21,640 nt of DNA from JALHOM01 sp964444225 (GTDB lineage: Bacteria; Patescibacteriota; Saccharimonadia; Saccharimonadales; 2-12-FULL-41-12), in assembly GCA_964444225.1 (NCBI GenBank), contig CAYUFM010000014.1:1-21640 (forward strand). The letters run 5' to 3'. Shown here in pieces: positions 5,796-11,348 of this stretch. Numbering within the stretch: the stretch's first letter is position 1; every line of letters begins with the position of its first letter. The notes under the pieces were generated by a model, which saw only the letters and a list, made by a program, of their open reading frames with translations, was not told the origin of the DNA and searched no databases. The translations under genes were made by a program, and so were the position numbers.

Positions 5796-6446
5796 ATGGA
5801 AGAAAATAAAAACGTAATAATAAACTATACAAATTGGCAGAACAAAACTCGTGAGCGTAAAATAACACCTTTAAATATTTGGTTTGGTGAGACAAAGTGG
5901 CATAAAGGACAGCAATGGTTTTTAAAAGCCATAGATCTAGAGAAGGAAGAAGAGCGAGATTTTGCTGTTAGTGGGATACGCTCATTTAGTGATCATTGGA
6001 TCAAAAAAAACGTGCAGGAGGAAAAGTTGGATACTGATATTAAAGAAGTTAAGCTATATACAGATGGTGGCTCTAGAGGCAATCCAGGACCATCGGCTAT
6101 TGGGTTTGCCATACTTGACTTAAATGATGAACTTATAAGAAAAGAAAGCAAATACCTAGGGATTACTACAAATAATCAGGCAGAGTACCAGGGTCTTAAG
6201 CAGGGCTTAGAAATGTGCCATAAGATGGGCTTTAGTTCCGTTAATGTGTATATGGATAGTTTGCTAGTTGTAAACCAGATGAAGGGCATATATAAAGTAA
6301 GAAATCGTGATTTATGGCCCATTTATGATTCTGTAAGAGAATTTTTAAATAATTTTAAAAACGTCAGCTTTACACATGTGCCCAGGGAATTAAACAAACT
6401 TGCTGATAGCATGGTAAACGAATGCTTGGATGATCAGACGGACTAA
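5796..6446 (+). CDS. Ribonuclease HI with WYL-like N-terminal domain
   Basis: A 216-aa protein. Residues about 84-212 are an RNase HI domain that cuts the RNA strand of RNA-DNA hybrids. The catalytic acids are all visible: D90 in LYTDGGSRGNPGPS, E130 in NNQAEY, D154 in YMDS and D204 in NKLAD. Residues about 5-65 (INYTNWQ...RERKITPLNIWF...WFLKAIDLEKEEERDFAVSGI) follow the strand pattern of WYL domains, which sense nucleic-acid or nucleotide ligands in regulators. This N-terminus replaces the hybrid-binding domain seen in some RNases H. The start is forced because no other start codon lies upstream in frame before the tRNA. There is no Shine-Dalgarno. Its stop codon touches the convergent rnpB. 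Confidence 0.9.
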   Translation: MEENKNVIINYTNWQNKTRERKITPLNIWFGETKWHKGQQWFLKAIDLEKEEERDFAVSGIRSFSDHWIKKNVQEEKLDTDIKEVKLYTDGGSRGNPGPSAIGFAILDLNDELIRKESKYLGITTNNQAEYQGLKQGLEMCHKMGFSSVNVYMDSLLVVNQMKGIYKVRNRDLWPIYDSVREFLNNFKNVSFTHVPRELNKLADSMVNECLDDQTD

Positions 6447-6788
6447 AGAAGCTAGACTGTCTATAAGCCGGGTTTTGTACCCTAGAAAGGGCGCTAACCA
6501 TCTATCTAGTCCGTCGATTGCTCGCCGGATCAAGCGGATCTTATGACTAGCCTACAGCGGGAAACTGTTCGTTTTAAAACGAATAAAGACTAATCTCCTT
6601 GCAACAGACAGGGTTTACCTACTTACTATGTCACCATAGTATGTTGTGAGCTCTTACCTCACTCGTTTCACCGTAGCCCGGAGGCTGTTTCGTTTCTGTG
6701 GCACTTTCCCTAGGGTTACNNNNNNNNNNCCCTTCGTTGCCCGGACTTTCCTCCCATATAGGGCGGTTAGCCAACAGTCTAGCTTCTT
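6446..6788 (-). ncRNA. rnpB: RNase P RNA, bacterial type A, with assembly gap
   Basis: Catalytic RNA of RNase P, which trims tRNA 5' leaders. The ends form a 15-bp P1 helix (6774-6788 with 6446-6460). On the minus strand the universal GAGGAAAGTCCGGGC lies at 6753-6739. It is followed after the gap by AAAGTGCCACAGAAA, then GGTGAAACGAGTGAGGTAAG, and near the 3' end AAACCCGGCTTATAGACAG. Ten N (6720-6729) fall between the 5' core and the AAAGTGCCACAGAAA block, where type A RNAs normally carry about 65 nt against about 30 here. Real sequence is probably missing. The 5' end is 10 bases after the rplT stop, so it may be processed from the infC-rpmI-rplT transcript; a TATACT at about 6790-6795 is an alternative -10. 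Confidence 0.95.
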
Positions 6789-6797
6789 CAGTATATC

Positions 6798-7142
6798 TTA
6801 TTTTGAGGCAGCTTTTACGACTGCTTCAAAGGCTGTTGGCTCATTTACAGCTAGTTCAGCTAAAATCTTACGGTCAAGTTCTATTTTGTTCTTTTTAAGA
6901 CCGGCTATTAGGCGACTGTAGGTAGTCCCATTTATCCTTGCTGCTGCATTTATTCTAGTGTTCCATAGTTGTCTAAAAGTTCTCTTGCGGTTCTTTCTGT
7001 CAATTGTGGAATTCACTAAAGACCTAGTAACAGCCTGCTTACCGCGCTTAACGCTAGATCTATTAGACCTAGTCATTCCTTTGGTGGCTTGGCGGATTTT
7101 TTTGTGTTTTGCGTGCCCAGGTACGCCTCTTTTTACTCGCAT
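6798..7142 (-). CDS. rplT: 50S ribosomal protein L20
   Basis: A 114-aa early-assembly protein of the large subunit that binds 23S rRNA. The sequence is typical of L20: MRVKRGVPGHAKHKKI at the start, then RKRTFRQLWNTRINAAARING (52-72) and YSRLIAGLKKNKIELDRKIL (76-95). GGGAG lies about 9 nt before the ATG inside the end of rpmI. One base separates it from the rpmI stop, so it is the third gene of the infC operon. In several bacteria L20 represses this operon; no obvious L20-binding pseudoknot was identified here. Confidence 0.97.
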   Translation of the reverse strand: MRVKRGVPGHAKHKKIRQATKGMTRSNRSSVKRGKQAVTRSLVNSTIDRKNRKRTFRQLWNTRINAAARINGTTYSRLIAGLKKNKIELDRKILAELAVNEPTAFEAVVKAASK

Positions 7143-7143
7143 T

Positions 7144-7341
7144 TTATGATACTCCCAATTTACGCTTAAGATTCTTTACACTTTTACCAGTAACTGTCTC
7201 TGTGCCAGAAAATGTTCTTTTTGTGCTGGCACTTTTCTTCTTCAAGAAATGATTTACAGCTGTGTGTCGTTTTTTAACCTTACCTGTTTTGGTAATCTTA
7301 ATTCTATCTTTTGTACCGCTGTGGGTTTTCATTTTAGGCAT
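7144..7341 (-). CDS. rpmI: 50S ribosomal protein L35
   Basis: A 65-aa very basic protein starting MPKMKTHSGTKDRIKITKTG, with KKRHTAVNHFLKKKSASTKR in the middle, which is the L35 signature. AAAGGAG lies 9 nt before the ATG, within the last codons of infC. The gene starts one base after the infC stop and ends one base before rplT, the classical infC-rpmI-rplT order. Confidence 0.97.
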   Translation of the reverse strand: MPKMKTHSGTKDRIKITKTGKVKKRHTAVNHFLKKKSASTKRTFSGTETVTGKSVKNLKRKLGVS

Positions 7342-7342
7342 C

Positions 7343-7882
7343 TTAGTCTTCTCCTTTAGATTCTTTCTTTGCTGAAGTGTTACTTCTAACTACGAATATT
7401 AATTGTTTGCCCGCTAACTGTGGTGGCTGATCTACAGCGATTGATTCACCCAGTTTTTCTATTACTTTATTGGCCAGAGTAAAGCCGATATCTTTATGAG
7501 CTAATTCTCGGCCTCTGTAAAAAATCACAATTTTTACTTTATGACCCTGGTCCAAAAATCCAGATATTTTTTTAAGTTTGATATCTAAATCATGGTCACC
7601 AATTTTTAGCCCAAAACGCATCTGTTTTACTTCTAGGACTTTAGAGTTTTTCTTATTTTTTTGTAGTTGTTTAGTACGCTGATAGTTGAACTTACCCCAA
7701 TCAACGATTTTAGCAACCGGTGGATTAGCATTAGGAGATATTTCTACGAGGTCTAAGCCTCTTTCTCCTGCAAGTCTCAACGCTTCTTCTTTGGTGAGCA
7801 CACCTACTTGTGAGCCATCTTCATCGATAATGCGTAGACTTGTTGCCCGAATCGCATGATTCAAGCGAATGTTTTTACTAAT
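7343..7882 (-). CDS. infC: Translation initiation factor IF-3, probable AUU start
   Basis: IF-3 binds the 30S subunit, prevents early 50S joining and checks start codon and initiator tRNA. N-domain: IRLNHAIRATSLRIIDEDGS, then REGL-type AGERGLDLVEISPNANPPVAKI. C-domain: KQMRFGLKIGDHDLDIKLKK, FLDQGHKVKIVIFYRGRE and a basic/acidic tail. The conserved N-terminus SKNIR lies upstream of the first TTG (7864-7862). Reading upstream gives ATT AGT AAA AAC ATT CGC, and a stop TAA two codons before that ATT. AAGGAG (7896-7891) sits 8 nt before the ATT. An AUU start, as in E. coli infC where IF-3 represses its own synthesis, is therefore the best fit (179 aa). A TTG start would lie 26 nt from the Shine-Dalgarno and lose conserved residues. 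Confidence 0.93.
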   Translation of the reverse strand: MSKNIRLNHAIRATSLRIIDEDGSQVGVLTKEEALRLAGERGLDLVEISPNANPPVAKIVDWGKFNYQRTKQLQKNKKNSKVLEVKQMRFGLKIGDHDLDIKLKKISGFLDQGHKVKIVIFYRGRELAHKDIGFTLANKVIEKLGESIAVDQPPQLAGKQLIFVVRSNTSAKKESKGED

Positions 7883-7921
7883 CTTTTATTCTCCTTAATC
7901 TGTAGCAGACGCTTGACATAA

Positions 7922-7950
7922 ATACTAACAGATTAGAGGTTTATTTTCAA
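7922..7950 (-). promoter_or_regulatory. Promoter of infC-rpmI-rplT
   Basis: On the minus strand TTGAAA (7950-7945), a 17-base spacer and TAGTAT (7927-7922), preceded by TGT as in an extended -10. The leader is about 33 nt up to the ATT start and contains AAGGAG. Confidence 0.7.
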
Positions 7951-7959
7951 CCCTGTTAT

Positions 7960-9465
7960 TTAAAACTGTGTAGCCCGTTTTCTGTATTGAAGAGCTTCGC
8001 TAATATGGTTTGTGTTTATCGATTTAGAATTTTCTAGATCCGCAATAGTTCTGGCGACCCTCAAAGTACGGATATAGCCTCGTGCGGAAAGTTGCATTCT
8101 TGTGCTAGCTTCGTCGAGAAGTGCTTTAGCTTTTGGCTCGAGATCTGCCCACTTTGAAAGGTCTCTATTACTAAGCTGACTATTTAATTTACCAGACCTT
8201 TTATTTTGTATAGACCTAGCTAACTCTATTTGCGACCGGATGCCTTCAGCAGTATTGGTTTTAGATTTTGACATCAGTTTAGAATGGTCAACTTCTTCAA
8301 CGTTAACATATAGGTCTATTCTGTCCATTATTGGTCCAGATGTTTTTCTTTGGTAGTTAAGGATTTGTGTTGGCAGGCAAGTGCATTCTTTTTGGCTGCC
8401 GAAATAACCGCAGGGGCAGGGGTTTGAAGTGGCAACAAGCAAAAAGTTAGCAGGAAAATCAATCGAGTCTTTTGCTCTAGATACAGAAATAACCTTGTCT
8501 TCTAGTGGCTGGCGTAAGGATTCGATTACAGATCGATTAAATTCCGGAAATTCATCAAATAACAGTACCCCGTGGTGTGAGAGACTTATTTCGCCTGGTT
8601 TCGGATTTTGACCACCACCAACGATAGATGCGTTGCTGGCGCTATGATGAGGTGATCTAAATGGTCGCTCAAAGATAATTTTGTCATAATTTTTATTTGC
8701 CAAACTATGTATATGAGTTATTTCTAGAATTTCTTCCTGGGTTAGCCTGGGCATTATAGATGGGATAGCTTTAGCTAGCATGCTTTTACCGGCACCGGGT
8801 GGTCCACTGAGCATAATATTATGATGTCCAGCTGCGGCAATGGTTGCCGCACGTTTAGCTAAATCCTGGCCGATTATGTCGTCAATACTAAGGTGACCTT
8901 CTTTAGGGTTAGTTTGATTTCGATCAAAGCCTTCTGTTTTTTGCCAACCCAACGCTTCATTACTTAGCAAAGTGTCATATAGTTTTTTGACTGACTTTAT
9001 GGGCAATACATTTATGCCTGGAACTAATGAGGCTTGAGCTAAGTTATCTTCAGGTATCCAAAAACTATTTATACCAAGTTTCTTGGCGGTTAATATTTTG
9101 CCTATTATACCCCTGATAGCTCTAACGCTACCATCTAGGCTAACTTCACCCAAAACAATAGTTTTGTTATCTGGGGTTTGGTTTATTATTTTTGCAGTTG
9201 CCAGAATTGAGATTAAAATAGGTAGGTCAAAGTAGGATCCATCTTTCGGGATATCAGCCGGTGCGAGATTTATAGTAATACGTTTTTTTGGTAATTTTAT
9301 CTCACAGTTAGCTAGTGCACCGCGTATTCTTTCTTTTGCCTCATCCACAGATTTATTGGCAAATCCGACGATCACTATGTTTGGCAATGAGTTTGATAAA
9401 TGTGATTCAATATCTATCAAAATTCCAGTCGAGCCACTGTCTAAAATACTAAGAACTTTTGCCAT
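7960..9465 (-). CDS. comM: ComM/YifB family AAA+ ATPase (Mg-chelatase-like)
   Basis: A 501-aa protein, full length for the family. The N-terminal ChlI-like domain (about 1-165) has NIVIVGFANKSVDEAKERIR and NLAPADIPKDGSYFDLPIL. The AAA+ core has Walker A GPPGAGKS (221-228), Walker B LLFDEF (301-306), SNPCPCGYFGS (347-357) with a cysteine cluster C350/C352/C361/C363, and GPIMDRIDL (377-385) carrying the probable arginine finger. The C-terminal part (about 410-500) is the lid. ComM is a hexameric branch-migration helicase that extends heteroduplex during natural transformation. The assignment rests on family resemblance; the role in this organism is inferred. It starts with ATG at 9465, where only a weak Shine-Dalgarno is seen, and TATAGT on the minus strand about 25 bases upstream could be its -10. 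Confidence 0.95.
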   Translation of the reverse strand: MAKVLSILDSGSTGILIDIESHLSNSLPNIVIVGFANKSVDEAKERIRGALANCEIKLPKKRITINLAPADIPKDGSYFDLPILISILATAKIINQTPDNKTIVLGEVSLDGSVRAIRGIIGKILTAKKLGINSFWIPEDNLAQASLVPGINVLPIKSVKKLYDTLLSNEALGWQKTEGFDRNQTNPKEGHLSIDDIIGQDLAKRAATIAAAGHHNIMLSGPPGAGKSMLAKAIPSIMPRLTQEEILEITHIHSLANKNYDKIIFERPFRSPHHSASNASIVGGGQNPKPGEISLSHHGVLLFDEFPEFNRSVIESLRQPLEDKVISVSRAKDSIDFPANFLLVATSNPCPCGYFGSQKECTCLPTQILNYQRKTSGPIMDRIDLYVNVEEVDHSKLMSKSKTNTAEGIRSQIELARSIQNKRSGKLNSQLSNRDLSKWADLEPKAKALLDEASTRMQLSARGYIRTLRVARTIADLENSKSINTNHISEALQYRKRATQF

Positions 9466-9530
9466 AAACTCACAACCTATCTTTTACTATATTAAACATC
9501 AATACCTAAAAATTTGATGTAGTAAAATTT

Positions 9531-9559
9531 AAAAAAGGCCCCGTAGCAGGGCCTTTTTT
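9531..9559. terminator. Strong bidirectional terminator
   Basis: AAAAAAGGCCC (9531-9541) pairs with GGGCCTTTTTT (9549-9559) around loop CGTAGCA. No plus-strand gene ends here. On the minus strand it ends the small RNA that begins near 9681 and insulates comM from it. Confidence 0.85.
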
Positions 9560-9682
9560 TTTGCGGTTTTTATTATTCTTTTTGTGGGTCACTGTCCATT
9601 GTTAGATGGAACAACGGCTTGCGAGAAGCCGTTGTTAACAGAGACGTTTTTGTTTTTGAGCACTTTTTTTATTCAAGTGCTG
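9531..9682 (-). ncRNA. Putative small RNA, minus strand (about 150 nt)
   Basis: The unit has its own promoter and terminator and no convincing ORF. Reading the minus strand, the transcript should start near 9681 with hairpin AGCACTT/AAGTGCT (9681-9675 with 9665-9659). Next is a perfect 11-bp hairpin AACAACGGCTT-CTCGC-AAGCCGTTGTT (9636-9610) and a short CCAT/ATGG hairpin (9609-9596). An A-rich single-stranded stretch and the GGCCC terminator complete it. The predicted start coincides with the first base of the 5' hairpin. The RNA class was not recognised. Confidence 0.55.
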
Positions 9683-9687
9683 TCTAC

Positions 9688-9716
9688 ATCTTATAAACTA
9701 CGTAAAAGCATGTCAA
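9688..9716 (-). promoter_or_regulatory. Promoter of the minus-strand small RNA
   Basis: A perfect TTGACA (9716-9711 on the minus strand), a 17-base spacer and TAAGAT (9693-9688). The predicted start is 9681 plus or minus 1. Confidence 0.65.
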
Positions 9717-10376
9717 TTCATTTATTCAATAAACCTGTGCATAACTTTTATGTATATTTACAGATAAAGTAATATACATAATTTATTGTATATATTTTTA
9801 TAAAATTTTTTAATGAATTATAGTCAAAAAAATATGTAAAAAAATTTTTTACTTACAATTTATTTAAGAATTCTTTCAGACTTTTTGAGTACGTGTACTA
9901 TTAAAAATAAAAAATATTTTTTACATAACAAACCAAGGCCTTAACAAAGAATTTTTAAAAAATTTTATAGTAAATTTAGTTTATAACTAAAAAACTAAGT
10001 TGCTATTTAATTTTAATAAAAAAGTAACTTATTAGTAATATTTTAATTTATCGTAATAAAAATTCTGACAAAATAAAGGAAAACATTAGACTTAGCTAGG
10101 TTCGAGGATTTTAAGCACTAACTCAGAAGGGTGGTTGCAGGAAACTAATTGAGACTCTATTTAAAATAAGCTTAGTAATTTAATAAAAAAATTGTTTATA
10201 AAATTTTTATTTAAAGTTTAATTATAAAAAATGGCAAAATTCTATTTTCAAAATTGGTATATTAACAACTATAAAAACTACATAAAAATAGTACCCAGGT
10301 AAAATATTGTAAAAAATACTATATTATTTTATGTATACTTCAATCTGTAATATTGTTTAAAAAACATCACAATGTC
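9717..10376. other. Extremely AT-rich non-coding stretch
   Basis: About 660 bases with long A and T runs (some 60-base lines have only about five G or C) and no plausible ORF on either strand. A DnaA-box-like TGTGCATAA lies at about 9736. One GC-richer island at about 10098-10158 (GGTTCGAGG ... GAAGGGTGGTTGCAGG ... TTGAGACTC) stands out and could be a structured or binding element. No repeats, tRNA or CRISPR units were found. Confidence 0.6.
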
Positions 10377-10405
10377 TTGACATAAATGGGCATCTGTAGT
10401 AGTCT
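10377..10405 (+). promoter_or_regulatory. Promoter of the plus-strand small RNA
   Basis: A perfect TTGACA (10377-10382), a 17-base spacer and TAGTCT (10400-10405). The predicted start is about 10411-10413. Confidence 0.65.
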
Positions 10406-10410
10406 AGATA

Positions 10411-10620
10411 TTGTAAATGTTCACAAACAAAAACATTTAAAATAAAAATTACGCTCAAACTTGCCTAAAGCAAGGATGAGCGGTCAGTCAAGGTCTATGG
10501 ACGATAAGCGCTAAATAGTTTATTTATAAAGAGCGGTTTTATCGTCCTGGCCTCCAATAAAGTTATTTGCCGTAACTATCCAACAAAGCCCTCCACGTAC
10601 TAATCAGGAGGGTTTTGTGT
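10411..10620 (+). ncRNA. Putative small RNA, plus strand (about 210 nt)
   Basis: A promoter-to-terminator unit without an ORF. Stem 1 is TAAATGTT/AACATTTA (10414-10421 with 10432-10439). Stem 2 is CGCTC-aaa-CTTGC with GCAAG-gat-GAGCG (10452-10482), a symmetrical internal-loop hairpin. Stem 3 is GACGATAA (10500-10507) with TTATCGTC (10539-10546), continued by CGCT/AGCG and an inner AAATA/TATTT. TTACG (10449-10453) may pair with CGTAA (10571-10575), partly competing with stem 2, to close stems 2 and 3 together. An unpaired CCTCC (about 10551-10555) could pair with Shine-Dalgarno sequences. No known class was recognised; 6S-like or a trans-acting regulator are both possible. Confidence 0.6.
10583..10620 (+). 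terminator. Terminator of the plus-strand small RNA
   Basis: CCCTCC (10589-10594) pairs with GGAGGG (10607-10612), and the stem extends through ACAAAG with TTTTGT to about 12 bp. It is followed by GTTTT. Confidence 0.8.
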
Positions 10621-10629
10621 TTTATGGGA

Positions 10630-10635
10630 TATAAT
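10630..10635 (+). promoter_or_regulatory. -10 element of the small membrane protein gene
   Basis: A perfect TATAAT whose expected start (about 10642) lies 6 bases before ATG 10648. This supports that ATG over the upstream TTG (10615) and ATG (10624), and predicts a near-leaderless mRNA. Confidence 0.45.
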
Positions 10636-10647
10636 TTAATTTATAAC

Positions 10648-10977
10648 ATGATAAAAAAACAGATTATTTTCATTTTAATAATTGTGATTGGTATTTTGCT
10701 ATTTTTTGGACTTACAGATCCTGAAAAAGTACCGATAGGATTGCTGATTATTCCAATTTTAGCTTTTTTTAGTATTTTCCTTCTTGCGTCCCAAATATTA
10801 TTAATAATCTTTAAGCCAAATATCACTAAAAATCGCCAGAAGAACTTGTCTGTCTTGATAGCAATGATTCTATCGCTTTTAATATTGTTCTATTCCGCTG
10901 GAGGTATAGTTGTCGGTGATTTAATATTGATTGTTTTGATATTTATAATAGGGTTGCTCTACGTAAATAAATATTAA
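10648..10977 (+). CDS. Small polytopic membrane protein, function unknown
   Basis: A 110-aa protein from ATG 10648. It is almost wholly hydrophobic, with about four transmembrane segments (residues about 5-22, 28-56, 69-87, 90-107) and short charged turns (TDPEK near 23-27, KPNITKNRQKN near 57-67). No family was recognised and there are no Cys or His pairs. ATG 10624 or TTG 10615 would add 8 or 11 residues but fall upstream of, or overlap, the TATAAT. No Shine-Dalgarno. It sits between a small-RNA terminator and the promoter of the ATPase operon, so it is probably transcribed alone. Confidence 0.65.
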   Translation: MIKKQIIFILIIVIGILLFFGLTDPEKVPIGLLIIPILAFFSIFLLASQILLIIFKPNITKNRQKNLSVLIAMILSLLILFYSAGGIVVGDLILIVLIFIIGLLYVNKY

Positions 10978-10988
10978 TCATTTCCATC

Positions 10989-10997
10989 TGTTATAAT
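10989..10997 (+). promoter_or_regulatory. Extended -10 promoter of the ATPase operon
   Basis: TGTTATAAT is TGN plus a perfect TATAAT with no clear -35. The leader is about 20 nt with AGGGAAG before the ATG at 11025. Confidence 0.6.
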
Positions 10998-11024
10998 TCA
11001 TACAAATAGGGAAGCATTATTGTT

Positions 11025-11345
11025 ATGGATCAAGATGATAATACACAATTGAATTCACCGAATGACCAGGCTAAAAGCGCGGCATCTCTTCAGGATGGGT
11101 TTGGACTAAATAATATCGAACCTGTCATTGATCCAAATAATTTAGGCACACTTCAAAAAACTATTATTTCTCTACCTATGGAAGCTAATGATACGGATCT
11201 GATAGAAAAAGAGTGGGTTGATGTATTGCAGGAAATTGTCAGGCAAACAAGTGAAGACCCTTTCTCTCAACAGATGGAAATCAGTAAATTAAAGGCAGAC
11301 TATATGAAAAAGCGGTATAACAAAGATATTAAGAGGAGCGAATAA
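11025..11345 (+). CDS. Small acidic protein encoded before the VirD4-like ATPase
   Basis: A 106-aa soluble protein, not recognised as any known family. The N-terminal 45 residues are polar and probably disordered (DQDDNTQLNSPNDQ). Residues about 55-100 look helical, with an acidic then basic pattern (LIEKEWVDVLQEIVRQTSEDPFSQQMEISKLKADYM) ending KKRYNKDIKRSE. No signal peptide or membrane segment. AGGGAAG precedes the ATG by about 10 nt. It ends 3 bases before the ATPase ATG, so the two are cotranscribed and may form a complex, as an accessory or adaptor protein might with a coupling ATPase (inference). Confidence 0.75.
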   Translation: MDQDDNTQLNSPNDQAKSAASLQDGFGLNNIEPVIDPNNLGTLQKTIISLPMEANDTDLIEKEWVDVLQEIVRQTSEDPFSQQMEISKLKADYMKKRYNKDIKRSE

Positions 11346-11348
11346 AAT

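Noticed and set aside
6646..6921. Plus-strand ORFs of 91 and 66 aa
   Set aside because: They lie antisense to rnpB and rplT and run through the N gap.
7913..7918. Plus-strand TTGACA
   Set aside because: No -10 at a proper distance and no plus-strand gene or RNA downstream; it lies within the infC leader region.
9584..9772. 62-aa plus-strand ORF
   Set aside because: It runs through the hairpins and promoter of the minus-strand small RNA, has no ribosome-binding site and reads as random hydrophobic sequence.
10098..10158. CRISPR-repeat-like or tRNA-like sequence
   Set aside because: Single copy, with no spaced repeats, and no cloverleaf can be drawn around GGTTCGAGG.
9717..10376. Replication origin
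   Set aside because: Only one imperfect DnaA box is seen, and there is no box cluster and no dnaA gene nearby; kept only as a weak possibility.
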